64,000 bases of DNA from Toxonevra muliebris. Taxonomy: Eukaryota > Arthropoda > Insecta > Diptera > Pallopteridae. Positions 32,355-42,827 of the stretch are shown here, one piece after another (positions within the stretch are counted from its first letter, which is position 1; every line of letters starts with the position of its first letter). The stretch covers positions 64,058,079-64,122,078 of the forward strand of contig OY829327.1 of NCBI GenBank assembly GCA_963691655.1. Direction: 5' to 3'. The notes beneath the pieces were generated by a model, which worked only from the letters and a program-made list of their open reading frames with translations, had not been told where the DNA came from and made no database searches. The position numbers were made by a program, and so were the translations under genes.

Positions 32355-33118
32355 TATTATGTCATCTATACATTTATTAGTGTAACTACATCCTTATTCC
32401 AGAAGATCCAGAAGTGCTACACTATCATATTATATATCAATTTAAAGATTTAAAATCGGTTAAGCCAATTCCAAAATATGAGCGTCGGAAGTTTTTTAAA
32501 ATTCGCTCATTGAACAAAGCATTGCATTCATCGTTGTAAAAATCATTGTTTAAGCGGGAGCACTGTTGCACAACTGCGTACTTTCGCACCATTTAGATTC
32601 GCATTTCGCACAGATTAAAAAAACAAATAAGATGGGCAATGCAAGTGCGACAGAGAAAGAGACACTTTCTTTATTTACGAATTCATAGAGAGCAAAGCAG
32701 CATAGATCACTGCCACGTTCGATTCATTTATTTTTGTATGCGTTTGCAGCAATCCCTTGAGCTCTTTTTTTTGTTGCTGTAATTTTGTAATTATTGAAGT
32801 AGCATCGGCGAAAATACATAATATATAGAAGATATACGAATTATATTTTATATAAATTTTTGAAAACCAGTACGTTTTTATTTTTAAAGTGCGTTTTTCT
32901 TGTTTTTGTAGTACATTTTTATTTTCACTCGATGCAGCACTGAGGGGAAGTAAATAATAAATGGGAGAGAAGACATGAGTAACGGCATCTCTAAGAATTA
33001 TCTGCATACACAAATAAGAAAACAAACACCAACGAGTAGTTTGGTTCTCTTTTGACATTTGTTTTTTCATAAATAGAAATTCTTCCGCAGAAAATAGCCC
33101 CAATTACTGGGGCCTTAT
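32355..33118 (+). repeat. Repeat G, copy 2, with a later insertion
   Basis: It runs from ctatacatttattagtgtaa through ccagaagatccagaagtg, tttaaaatcggttaagcc and catgagtaacggcatctc to ccccaattactggggcctta. A second element splits it at 32561-32942. The 142-residue minus frame at 32675-33103 crosses that junction and so is not an ancestral protein. Confidence 0.7.
32561..32942. mobile_element. Insertion within repeat G copy 2
   Basis: Comparison with copies 1 and 3 shows that gcgggag is normally followed directly by taaat; here 382 bp intervene. The ends cactgttgca and, complemented, cagtgctgca match at eight of ten. Flanks agcgggag and aggggaag match at six of eight. An hAT or P-type element with an old eight-base duplication fits. 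Confidence 0.6.
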
Positions 33119-33421
33119 CGTCATTCTCATTTCGTCATTTAGAGTGTAAAAGTGTTACATTTTTCCCTGCTCAAAAGGCAAAATTTTTTAGTAAGGAACA
33201 CAATACTCTCTGAAAAGGCTGCCTCTTTTTCAGAAATAAACACGAAATTCGACAGCCCTTCCACGGTGCAAAAAAAATTCAACATTTTATTGAGAAAAGA
33301 TAGTCAACATTAATAAGCATTAATAAAACCGAATATATAAAAAAATTTAAATTAAAGTGAAGTATAATTAGTATAAAAAAAGTGAATAAAAAATACAAAA
33401 CAAAAATTTAAAATACGTAAT
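33119..33421. other. Unassigned stretch
   Basis: AT-rich sequence between repeat G and the next MITE. Nothing recognised. Confidence 0.45.
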
Positions 33422-33674
33422 GGGTGCGTTTCCCGGGTGCAAATAAGAAAAACTGATTTCGAAGTGATATACTTATATAATTTTTGGATGATTTCGAACT
33501 TGTGTCAAGTTTGCCAATTGTCAAAGTTTTGAGAAATCATGCTGACCTGAAAAATCAGAAAAATAATATGATTACAAAAATGGCGTCCGCTTTGCTAATC
33601 AGCGGCACTCAGGGACGCGTTTCCAACACACTTTGAAAGCAGCTTTTCTGATTTTGCACCCGGGGAACACACCC
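33422..33674. mobile_element. Harbinger-type MITE, 253 bp
   Basis: AAT flanks both sides (33419-33421 and 33675-33677). The ends gggtgcgtttcccgggtgca and, complemented, gggtgtgttccccgggtgca match at 18 of 20. GG(G/C)-starting ends with three-base duplications suit PIF/Harbinger. Non-coding. Confidence 0.75.
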
Positions 33675-34039
33675 AATCTCATGTGTGATTGTCAAACTTA
33701 TTTTTTTCACTTTCCTTCAAAACCGTAACCGGAACGATATATTGATATGGTTTCATTCTTTGGTTTAAAGTATATACGCAGTTAAACACTGATGTTTACA
33801 CATCATCGATAGCGAGTGCCACCAGTCATTCTGGATTTTTGTTTAAAATATATTACAAAGATGACTCCAGAGCAATAGGTTATTTCGATCCAGTCTAACA
33901 TATAAGTATGTGCCGTTTCGTCAGAGGCATGTACAATTCTTTTTGGAATTTTTATTTGTTTATAATAATAGTAAATTTTGTAAATATTTCAAATCAAATT
34001 TAACTGTCACTTGTAAATGTAACTTTATATTCTCAATTA
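33675..34039. other. Unassigned stretch
   Basis: No gene or repeat recognised before the BEL/Pao remnant. Confidence 0.4.
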
Positions 34040-34500
34040 TCTATCAACAATTATCGCACTATTGTTACCGAAGAACTGCAGAAAGTCTGCTATAGTCGGC
34101 GTAATGTTACATCGACTCTCTTCAATTCATTTACGACGAGTACCAATGCCAAGCTTTTCTAGCAACAAATAAAGTAGCCAACAATTTCGTTCGCAGTGAT
34201 CGATTGCTTTCATACCTCGCACAACCTCGTTAGCATCGTCAGATATTTTTCTCAAAGTAACAACATTTCCCATCAATGTTTAAGGTAAATGTACGAATGA
34301 GTCAATTAACTAACGGACAATTTGCCGGGATCGATCAAAACGATCGTTTAGACGAGTCCATGCAGTAGTATACGCAGCGTTTGTAATGAGTATATGCCTT
34401 ATCAAATTAGCTGCATCGTCTCGTAGGAGTGATTTGAGGTAGTGGAATTTTAGTATTTTATAATTCTGGTTTGGAGTCAATTTAACTAACAGATTAGTTC
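34040..34500 (-). pseudogene. BEL/Pao-type retrotransposon gag remnant
   Basis: Read down from 34500, the frame has KLTPNQNYKILKFHYLKSLL, then RDDAANLIRHILITNAAY, TTAWTRLNDRFDRSRQIV, a stop, LIDSFVHLP, and after a shift VVTLRKISDDANEVVRGM, LLYLLLEKLGIGTR and PTIADFLQFF. This order (Y..LK..L.GDA, Y..AW..L..RF, KLD..T, PT...L..FL) is that of the DUF1759-type gag of BEL/Pao elements, which builds the particle around the RNA. Stops and frameshifts make it dead. No protease or polymerase follows. Confidence 0.8.
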
Positions 34501-34749
34501 TTAAAGGACGACCTGTAGAATCTAGTAAACGGCTGGATTTTAAGCTTGGGCCAACAATATGATAACAGCAGAGTTGGGGTCGGAAGAAGCAGTGAATGAA
34601 ATTTTAACGTGGAACGTGATCTAAATTTTGAACGTCAGCAGGATAAAAAGGTATTACTACAATTAAAAAATGAGATTTTGAACAAAGATGCGAGGTATAA
34701 ATTATCAGTTAGAGGTGATACACATGCATATGCAACACATATTTCTAAT

Positions 34750-35217
34750 GGAGAATCGACCAACATAGGTCGATAGTACTAGTCTAGAGTAACAAAACCA
34801 TAAAAGGGTTTTGTAAAGTTAGTTCGCTTTTAAAAGGTATAGGCATTCAAAGTTTGCCTCTTTGCAGCTTATTTTTTAAAAATGAAGTGCTCATTTTTTA
34901 CTACTTCGTTCAGCGAAATAAGAACAACAGCAATTTTAACATTATAGAGTTTTCCATATTAAGAAGTTTAAACAGTCCATTACATGACTTTTGGAAAAAA
35001 TAAGCAATAATACTATTAACAAAAATGTAAAGAATTTAATATCGTTTGTGTTTTCAAATTTTTGTTTTATTATAAATCGAAAATAGAATTAAAAAATACA
35101 CTAAAACAGATCAACTTTGAAAGGCTATAACATTTAAAAGCGAGCTAACTTTTTAAAACCCTCTTAGAGTTTTGTTACTCTGGACCAGTTCTACCGACCT
35201 GTGTTGGTCGCTTCTCC
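34750..35217. mobile_element. MITE with about 75-bp terminal inverted repeats
   Basis: Ends ggagaatcgaccaacatagg and, complemented, ggagaagcgaccaacacagg start arms that stay complementary through agagtaacaaaac, ggttttgtaaagttagttcg and cttttaaa. The inside is AT-rich with no frame. Target duplication is unclear. Confidence 0.75.
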
Positions 35218-35499
35218 GTTAAATTTCATGACCCTAAAATTGTTGCACAGTGTTATTGATAAATGGTAAATTTTTCTACTGGAACGTAAATAAAGAATTG
35301 GTTAGTGGCAAAAAGAAAACCGATATTGTTATAAACTCAATGTACGGTAATAGTCTAGATACAATAAGTTTTATATACAATGATATTTTAAGAAAGATCA
35401 ACAATAACTATAAATCAAATCCAAAAAACTAAAAGTCGCCAACAAAGATAGAAATGTTAATATTAAGAATATCGTAACTAAAAGTCCTATAGCTATAAA

Positions 35500-35830
35500 A
35501 ACTAATTTACAAATTACTTTTTGGAATCTTCATGTCCTCTCTAATCTCAATGATGTAATTTTACTCTCAAATACACATATCTTTGGCCTGTATGAAACTT
35601 GGTTGACATCTGACTTTTTTGCTAATTCCCCACCATGGAATACTTTTACATATCATATATGCAACTAAAGAGAAGGCTTTTGGCAGGGCAAGTGGGGGTA
35701 TATTGTGTTTGGAGGACTAAAACATTAGAAGTCTAGAAATAAGCAAAACCACTTTATGGATTTTCTCTACTCTAAATAATTTTAATTGTATTATTGGTAC
35801 GGTATATATATTAAACCAACGTATGATCAA
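35500..35830 (+). pseudogene. Possible LINE endonuclease remnant
   Basis: The frame ITFWNLHVLSNLNDVILL is followed by NTHIFGLYETWLTSDFFANS, where ETWL matches the metal-binding E of LINE endonucleases, then by SPPWNTFTYH and, after a shift, KAFGRASGGILCL, which could be the RGGG-type strand. Order and spacing fit, but individual motifs are weak. The 60-residue frame just upstream (35250-35432) has no motif. Confidence 0.5.
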
Positions 35831-36074
35831 AGATCTTAATAAAATAAAGATGTCTCCCTCCCATACATTTGCTTGTCCACATAAACATTTCTATTCGGAT
35901 TTATAATAAATCCATATAAGAGTAACATGAAATCAAAACATCAAGAAAGCCAAAGAGAACATTTTTTTCTTTGCTGCTGTTGACGACAGCGCAACGCTGC
36001 AAAAGAGTGAAACAAACCATGGTAAAATTGTGTGTACTCACGATTACAAGCGAAGTGCAATTGTACCTACACAC
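35831..36074. other. Unassigned stretch
   Basis: Short overlapping frames on both strands, no motif. Confidence 0.4.
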
Positions 36075-37109
36075 CAGGGATGCATTTTTACACTTTCCCC
36101 TCACCGGTATAATTTTGTATTACAACAGCAACTTTCCATATAAACATTTTATAAAAACGAAAAATGCCTTTACGTTGGCTTAAAATGGATCTCGGTGACT
36201 GTTATTTTAAAGCGGCTCTGCACTATTTCGGTCCAAAACTTAACCATTTTTTATAGGACTAGTAGGTTAATAGAAATGTTCTTTCTGACTTTGGAGTTCT
36301 TTCGACACATGAATGAGTTCATCTCAAGGGAACCCACTTTCAAAATCTATCGGGCTCAAACTTTCACAAAGTTTAGTCCCATTGGGTAGTAGTTACCACA
36401 CCAAATTTCAACGAGATGGGGTGTTTCGAGTTACCAGACGTTGATTTTGATAGATAAACAAGCCTCAGCCTACTTTTGGACATCAAAGTTCTCAAAAGAA
36501 AAGGTATGGACTTTCTTTAGGCTCAAATAAAAATGGCAAAAACCTTGTTTTGAGAAAAACGGGTTCAAAGTTTTGACTATCAGTTTTTAACATTTAAAAT
36601 ATACTTCATCTTCTTTATGATGGCTGACCGTAGTTTGTAAGTTTATAGATTAGTCAGAAAGGATTAAGAGTTATTAATCAAGAGGTGCTGGACCAAGGCA
36701 TAGCTAAGACTTTTTGAACGGTCGAAAGGGAAGGCAACTGTTTTGCCTGACTAACACCCGGCATTATATATACAAAAGCACTCTGAGTTTCTCTCTGAAA
36801 TTTTTACAAAATACTTTTGAAATGAAAGACTTTCAAATTCCACACTTTTTTAGAAATCGATTTCTTCAAACCAAGAAAGTACAGGTCCCACTTAAGAAAA
36901 TATGAAGATTTTAAGACCTGAAATATGAAATATTGCTAAAGTTAAACGATTTCCACTACATAAAATTTGACAAAAAATACTCTACTGACTTTAATAATTA
37001 AAAGCTGAATGGTTTCGAATTCCCCGCAAAAAACTGCTCATTCGCCGATTCCTCGTACTATGTTAAATTACCCGCAAATCGGGGAATTCCCCGCAAGCTG
37101 GCATCGCTG
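36075..37109. mobile_element. Non-autonomous hAT element with perfect 8-bp duplication
   Basis: Ctacacac occurs exactly at 36067-36074 and 37110-37117. The ends are cagggatgca and, complemented, cagcgatgcc. Both subterminal regions contain cccctcacc/gaattccccgc words, and a copy of the left third lies inverted at 27208-27583. Length is 1035 bp with no transposase. The exact duplication implies a fairly recent insertion, though internal frames are random. Confidence 0.9.
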
Positions 37110-37117
37110 CTACACAC

Positions 37118-37310
37118 AAACATCTTTGTCAATGCATAAGCAAAGACATTTTGTGTTTTTGGAAATAAATATTTTCTGGTTTCTTTGTGCAAGCAGCGAC
37201 AAATGTGTGAATGTACTGCAATGTTATGCAAAATATGCATTCGTAGCAACTGTAGAGTAGATTATATGGAATTTTTAGAAAGAAGAAGAAAAAAATAAGC
37301 GGTCATGTGG
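37118..37310. other. Unassigned stretch left of the Harbinger remnant
   Basis: It should contain the left end of the Harbinger element, but no gggtattcac-like terminus is visible here. Confidence 0.4.
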
Positions 37311-37590
37311 ACATAGTAATCATTCTACGATTCTACGTCGAAGTAGACGGGTATTATCAAATTCTTTCATGGAATATCTGATTGCTGTATAAGAAACAAG
37401 AAATGAAGTAGAAGAGCGGAAGTTAAAGTTGCAGGAAAAAGTAGAAGAAAATAAGCTCGAGTTACAGCAACAGCAATTAGATTTTGAAAAAGAAAAGTTT
37501 AGATACGAGTGTGACTTAGAAAAATTTCAAATTGAAAAAGAAATGGAATTAAAAAAATATGAAATAGATTTAAAATATAAGAAAAATTGA
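37311..37590 (+). pseudogene. Harbinger accessory Myb/SANT-like protein, C-terminal part
   Basis: The frame reads SNSFMEYLIAV, a stop, and then a highly charged helix (ETRNEVEERKLKLQEKVEEN to KKYEIDLKYKKN and a stop) with heptad-like spacing of Leu, Phe and Ile, that is, a coiled coil of about 65 residues. Harbinger elements carry a second gene for a Myb-like protein that helps the transposase into the nucleus and onto the ends; many finish in such a helix. It converges on the transposase at 38393, as expected. The DNA-binding part is missing or too decayed to see. Confidence 0.65.
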
Positions 37591-38392
37591 GTTCACTTTT
37601 GATTTTTTAAATCCTGATTATTTTTTTAATTCCAGTTTTTACATTTTAAAGTTTTTACTATTCACATTTCGTACTTAAACTTTTCTTTTTTATTATTTAC
37701 AATTAAATTCAGATTAAATTTGCTATTTTCTTTTCATTCCGTGTTGGTAGGGAATTTTCCGGTGCAATTTCTTTTTCAAAAGATTCGAAAAGACAGTTTT
37801 ACTCTGCTTAAATATTTTCTTTTTTCAAATGTATTTTGAAAGAATGGTTATGATTATTTTATAATGCTGGACTTCTTTCATAATTTACATTTTCAATTAA
37901 GCCAGCGAATAGTTTCTTCCTTTCTTCTGCTTTACATTTTTACACACTTTTTCGTAAGACCTTGGTGCCGTTGGTTTCTCTAAAATTGTTAATTAAATTG
38001 TTTCGTTTGTTAATTTAATATAGAATAAATGTTTTGTTTAATATAAATAAACATATTTGTACATTAAACCAATTATTCACATATGTTACTTATCATAGAC
38101 TTTTTAAGAGACAGTACACAAATAATTTCAGATTTATATTTTCAAATTGGATTTATTGAAATGGAAATATAGAAGTGGGAAATCGGAAAGTAAATATAAA
38201 ATGTTTAGGAAATTGGTCAAAGCCCCCGCGCCGATGGTTTATTATTAATTTTTTCTATGTTAGTGTTGGAAATGAATGGAATGTAATTTTAAACAATATT
38301 CTTCAAAAGCTCCAAAATTTGTCTTCTTTTAAGTTCACCATCTGTTTCTTCGTGCTCAATTGACTCATTTTCGAAAAAAAACTATTACTTAA
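37591..38392. other. Spacer between the convergent Harbinger genes
   Basis: Probably 3 prime untranslated sequence of both genes. AT-rich, no motif; includes ggtgccgttgg near 37971, which may be chance. Confidence 0.4.
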
Positions 38393-39330
38393 TTATTCCT
38401 CTACTGGAAAATCATCAAGCCCAATAATATTATGAAGAATACAACAAACAAGTATCCACTGACATGCAAAATGATTTCGGGTATCACTACCCAGAACAAG
38501 TTTTAACTCTTTCAAACTTGAAAATCGTTCCTTTAAAGCCCCGAAACAGTTTTCAATTCTGACACGATATTTGCTCAAACAATGATTAAACGCATTTCTT
38601 TCACTCGGTGTACCTTGAGAAGCATTTGTTCGATATGGGGTAATAACCGTTTCCGTGAGCTTATACGCACTATCTCCAACTATCCATTCATAACCGGAAA
38701 ATGTTGGGAATAGGGTAGAGATCTTATAAATCCTGCTGTCGTGTACACAGCCAGGGTATCCTCTTACTACGTGTCGTATTTTCAAATTAAAATCGCAAAC
38801 TGCTTGCATCTTAAGCGATTGGTGTTTTCTTGGAAAATACGCTTCCGGATCGATTGTTGGCTTTTCGGCTAAACGAATCTCAGTGCCGTCTACATATCCA
38901 ATGCAATGTGGTAGTTCATCCCATGTGTGCGATACAATTTCACTCCTTTCGTTACTGCTAGCCAATTTAAAAACTTTTGCCTTTTATTGCAAATGGCAGT
39001 AAAAACTCGTTTTGAAATTTGTTCAATAGTCCCTCCGTTCCCTATGCCAAAGAATTTTGCGATTTTAGAAATTGAAGATCCTTCTCCACAACAACCGAGA
39101 TGATAAAGCACTATGGTAAGCTGTATGTCTACTGGATATTGTTTCCAGGAATTCGGACCATTAAATACCGTATCGTCTTTGATTAAATTAAGTATATAGT
39201 CGAATGTATTCGAATTCATTCGAACTATTTGGCGAAATCTTCCCTCGTCAAGATTTGTAATTACCTTCAACAATATATCCTTAGATTTTGCTACAGATCC
39301 TAATTCGTGTGGAATTCCATATCGGATCGA
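38393..39330 (-). pseudogene. PIF/Harbinger transposase (HARBI1-like), one frameshift
   Basis: The N-terminal frame (about 39330-38955) includes IRYGIPHELGSVAKSKD, LDEGRFRQIVRMNSNTFDYI and a helix-turn-helix-like SISKIAKFFGIGNGGTIEQI. Near 38958 the frame shifts, and the C-terminal frame (to 38393) carries the DDE nuclease: CIGYVDGTEIRL, VVRGYPGCVHDSRIY, WIVGDSAYKLTETVITPY, and FNHCLSKYRVRIENCFGALK. The aspartates of VDGT and GDSAY and the glutamate of RVRIENCFG suit the catalytic triad. About 310 codons of the usual 350-400 remain, which makes it one of the best preserved transposases in the window. It excises the element and inserts it at three-base targets. The start codon was not identified; a stop lies upstream near 39345. 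Confidence 0.9.
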
Positions 39331-39678
39331 ATTCAGGAAGATCCAATCAGTTCAGAAGTTATCCATGACGCTATCGATTTCATTTTCAGTCCCTGTAAGT
39401 TGTTATATGAAAAATATGTCTAACGCAATTTGTACCTTTAAATTATACATGTGCCTTCCAAAATCATTACCTCCTGAACAGTTTTTTGAAGTAATAAATT
39501 TAAAAGTTTATTTTTTCGCTTTGTTTTGGCATTTTTATTTGTTGATACTGAATTTTTGAAATAAATGGCACTGAAAACAGCTGTTTAAAAGCACCGATAA
39601 AATGGTTGTTCACGTCAATTAAATTTGCGACGTCGCAAATTTGCGAAATCGCATATTTGCGAAGTGAAGTGAATACCC
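39331..39678. mobile_element. Harbinger element, right end
   Basis: The complement of the terminus is gggtattcacttcacttcgc, followed inward by repeats of cgcaaat/gcgaaat words (39625-39665). TAA follows at 39679-39681, fitting a three-base target. The left end has not been found, so element limits are about 37.2-39.68 kb. Confidence 0.6.
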
Positions 39679-39799
39679 TAAATAGTTTTGTATTAGCATT
39701 TTACATTTTTTCATTCCGTTGGCATTTTTCTTCTATTTGATAATTTGCTTTTTTATCAAACATTTAATAAGGTTTATATTAAGAGAAATTATCGTTTAG

Positions 39800-40055
39800 T
39801 TTAACAAATAGTATATCTCTTTACGATTTGTTTTTTAAATATTTTTGTGGAGCTAGTATAAATTTTAGTCCATAAAATTCCCTTTTTACGTTCACTTGTG
39901 TGGCTGTGAAGCTTCAAAAAATAAAGCAAGATCAGTTTTGTAAGGCTCTCACCATACTCTAACAGGCGCTCTAACACATCAAAAATCGAGTTCCATCCGG
40001 ATTGCATCCTTTTTGGTTCAGAAAAAATTTGCTGGGCGTGCCTAGGCCACTGCAA
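39800..40055 (-). pseudogene. hAT transposase fragment
   Basis: The minus frame has RMQSGWNSIFDVLERLLEYG near 40020-39960, matching the hAT signature TRWNST..ML.RLLE; the arginine of TRW is glycine here. The following 45 residues (TSSTKIFKKQIVKR and so on) show no further motif. hAT transposase is a DDE enzyme that makes eight-base duplications. Several non-autonomous hAT elements surround it but shared ends with this fragment cannot be shown. Confidence 0.6.
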
Positions 40056-40091
40056 GTATTTTAGATTAGGTTAAGTTGGAGTGGCTGGAAA

Positions 40092-40241
40092 CTCACTTAG
40101 GGCTGAACGGCCCATTGTGACACCACATGATAATGAATATAAGAAGGTTATGAGTATTAACCACCAGGCAAAGCCGGGAATCGAACCCCAACCTCCCTGG
40201 TGAAAGTCTAAGGCACAACTCACTAGACTATCGAGGTCGTA
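40092..40241 (-). repeat. tRNA-derived SINE, copy 3 (internally deleted)
   Basis: Complemented, the head has tagtctagtgag and ggggttcgattcccgg (a good box B), followed by acttcttatattc-like body and directly by the tail tgtggtgtcacaatgggccg and ttcagccctaagtgagt. The central 90-100 bp of the other copies is missing. Confidence 0.75.
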
Positions 40242-40509
40242 TCCACGTACTTGTTGTTTTATATATTTGGTTACGGGGTTTTTCACGTTCCTGATCAGGA
40301 ATCTGTCGTTAAAGTTTTCAAAAATAAAAAGGCGGCTCCAATATGAGGATTTATTTGACGAAAAGCTTACCCGATCATAACAAAATTGCGTATTCAGAAG
40401 TTTTTCACGTTGGTGATCACGAATCTGTTATTATTATTTTCAAAAGCAGAATGGTGGAGCTGATTTGTCTAAACGTGAACGTTTGGGGCGGACATTCGTC
40501 GCTATCTTC
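40242..40509. other. Diffuse dispersed repeat
   Basis: Words such as ggtgatcacgaatctg, ttttcaaaa and ggctccaatatg resemble those at 63140-63330 (gatgattcagaatctg, aaaattcaaaatggtggctc). The match is patchy; class unknown. Confidence 0.4.
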
Positions 40510-40880
40510 TATACATTTATTAGTGTAACTACAATTTTATTCCAGAAGATCCAGAAGTGCTACACTATCATATTATATATCAACTTAAAGAGCTTGACGA
40601 GTAGGTTAGCAGATTTAAAATCGGATAAGCCATTTCCAAAATATTAGCATCGGAAGTTCTATAAAATTCATTGCATTCATCGTTGAAAAAATTATTGCTC
40701 AGGCGGGAGTAAATAACAAATGAGAGAGAGAGAGAGAAGACATTAGTAACGGCATTTCTCAGAACTATCTAACGAATTATCTGCATATTCAAATACAAAT
40801 AATGATATTTGTTTTTACATAAAGAGATTTCTTGAGCAAAAAAAATAGCCCCAGTTACTGGGGCCTTACCGACTAGTAGT
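40510..40880 (+). repeat. Repeat G, copy 3
   Basis: Starts ctatacatttattagtgtaa, contains ttattccagaagatccagaa, gcgggagtaaataac, a ga run (40722-40737) and catttctcagaactatct, and ends gcccc(a)gttactgggg, cttaccgactag. It preserves the sequence that copy 2 has split. Confidence 0.75.
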
Positions 40881-41145
40881 TCTTTAATATCTGAAATAGT
40901 TTTAATCGTTTAATTGTTAATTAATTGTAAATGTGTAACTGCACAGTCTCCTTAAAAATAGCGCCGCGAGTTAAAATAAAAACAGTAACATAATAGCTAA
41001 ACAAATAATATAATAATTCAAAATTAAATTAATAGTTTTTACACTTAATAAACATATATAAATACAATACATATAATATAATAACTGCAATTCACCACAT
41101 ATAATAACAACAAAACAGCAACCACACATCCCGTTAAATTTGCGT

Positions 41146-41440
41146 TGCTGGATTTTCACATACCAGGGTACCAGCTAGTGCCATTATTCTCTGCCCACAG
41201 GGGTCTTGCTCTTTTTATTAGTGAGGATGTTGTATACCAGTGCCAGCAACAACTTTACTCAACAAATGCTGAATTTAGCTCCATGTAGGTTAAATTCAAA
41301 ATCTAGTTGCATTTATTGCACCACTGTTTCCTTCATAGAAGCCCGAATTCAGGTAGGGATCTTACTTTTCATAAGTTAGATTCCCTCTCTGATACGATTG
41401 CTTTTAAAATCGTTATGCAGTAAAATCGTTGTTGCTGGCC
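41146..41440 (+). pseudogene. LINE endonuclease fragment
   Basis: The frame FHIPGYQLVPLFSAHRGLAL runs into FISEDVVYQCQQQLYSTNAE, as in the mid part of LINE endonucleases (GY.L.R...  RGG.A.Y). After stops and shifts come CTTVS, RSPNSGRDLTFHKLDSLSDT and IVVAG. RSPNS and the VVAGDFN-type strand are usual; here the sequence breaks off at VVAG where a cagtgctgtcg terminus begins. Neither ORF1 nor the polymerase is attached. Confidence 0.75.
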
Positions 41441-42360
41441 AGTGCTGTCGTTTTGGAAATTTCAAGGGGGGGAATTTTTCCTTTCAAGCGGAGGATTTTG
41501 CTTTACAGGGAGGAATTTTTCAAAATGTCTTAAAAGTTTTCTAATAAGTATTACTTAGATAATTGCAAACACAAAATATGATTTTTTATTCATAACTTTT
41601 TTATTACAAATTCAGTCATACTTAAAGCTAAAAAAGTGATGAAAAATAAACAAATTCATATAAAAACAAAATATTCATTCTTTGGAAACAAAGGAAGAAA
41701 TCTTTTTTTCAAACATTCCTTGATGTATATTTCGGTATTTAAAGAGCCCACTGTAACAAATGACATGCAGGAATTATTTAGGAAAATGTGTCTGCTTTAG
41801 GATTTTAAATTGTTCTTCGACATTTCCTCGAGCATCACCAACATAAAAATTTTGTCCCGGAAGCTGCGTAAAATCTGCCAGTACATACATACTTTTGGCG
41901 TCTAAATTTTTGCAGCATTCCTGTCTGGAAGTTTTTGGACTTTGTATGTTTTCAAACCTGCATTGGCTTTAACTTTTCGCACCAAATAGTCAGAGCACTG
42001 GGCTAACCGGACAGCTTTTCTACCAGATATGTTTGGAGGTCATTTCAATATGCTTTCTATTTTCTTGGCTTTCCCAATATCATGTGGTCCTTGTTTTCTT
42101 CCCGAACCAGGTTTCCTATCGATGGTCAAAATTCTCCTGAAACTGTTTAATAATATTGGAAACAGTTTGACGGCAGACCTTCAATTCTTTAGGCAATTTT
42201 TTGTAGTACCAATTTGGATTTTTTTGAAAATTTTTAATAATTTTAAGACTTACTTCTTTTTCTTCACTCATTTTGATCAAACTTACAATAAATCAACATG
42301 TTTGTCATTAAAAATAACAACTGACATATTTTTCAAAGCTCACTAGATCAAAGAAATTTT
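41441..42360 (-). mobile_element. Mariner-type element remnant
   Basis: The left edge starts cagtgctgtcgttttgg at the break in the LINE endonuclease and is followed by a G-rich subterminal tract. The minus-strand transposase remnant lies within. A matching right end was not found, and no TA precedes the left end, so the terminus may belong to a separate element. Confidence 0.45.
41700..42271 (-). pseudogene. Tc1/mariner-superfamily transposase remnant
   Basis: From an ATG at 42271 the frame reads MSEEKEVSLKIIKNFQKNP, then KELKVCRQTVSNIIKQFQEN, a helix-turn-helix. After a shift come KPGSGRKQGPHD (the GRP-like hook), ISGRKAVRLAQCSDYLVRKV and AGLKTYKVQKLPDRN. The following part (YVLADFTQLPGQNFYVGDAR, then KILKQTHFPK) corresponds to the region around the first catalytic aspartate, but the DDE.. 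stretch itself is deleted. The C-terminal half is missing. The protein would have bound the element ends and cut them. Confidence 0.8.
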
Positions 42361-42437
42361 TAAATTTTACACCCAACAAAATTATTAGGTAAAACGTGTG
42401 TTAAGATTTTTTCAATCTCACTCCTTATGTGGAAAAC
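42361..42437. other. Short spacer
   Basis: No feature seen. Confidence 0.3.
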
Positions 42438-42686
42438 TTAAAATTGGACCAACAAATTTGTCCAATTTTCTTTTAAAGCATTATTTAAATAAAAAACTTC
42501 ACTCCACTCAAAGAAACTGTTAACTTTCGAATACATCGGACGTTTTTTGAGCTCTTTACTTTGCTTTGTTTTACATAATTTTAACATGTGTTTTGCGTAA
42601 CTTAATTTATTTAAAAAATGTCTGTCTACATCTATCCAGCTGAGTGTTATAATTTTTGTTTCTTTAATTATTGTATTTTCGGGCAT
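42438..42686 (-). CDS. Hypothetical 82-residue frame, unassigned
   Basis: An uninterrupted minus-strand frame with an ATG at 42686. Composition (Lys, Leu, Trp-rich; WIDVDRHFLNKLSYAKHMLK and FFEWSEVFYLNNALKENW) looks more protein-like than the background frames. I do not recognise a family. It lies between a mariner remnant and the start of LINE copy C and could be a piece of either neighbour, another element, or chance. Confidence 0.25.
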   Translation of the reverse strand: MPENTIIKETKIITLSWIDVDRHFLNKLSYAKHMLKLCKTKQSKELKKRPMYSKVNSFFEWSEVFYLNNALKENWTNLLVQF

Positions 42687-42827
42687 TATTAAAACTCGTT
42701 TCTCTTTTATATTGATATTTACTGGGATTTTCTGGTAGGACCTTTGACTTAATTCATGATGATAAGGTCATGCTTGAAATGTAGGTAGACTGATATCGAT
42801 CTTTATAAAATTTTCAAACAAACCAAG

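Noticed and set aside
32675..33103. 142-residue minus-strand reading frame
   Set aside because: It spans the junction between repeat G and a later insertion, so it cannot be an inherited gene. Copy 3 of repeat G has no equivalent frame.
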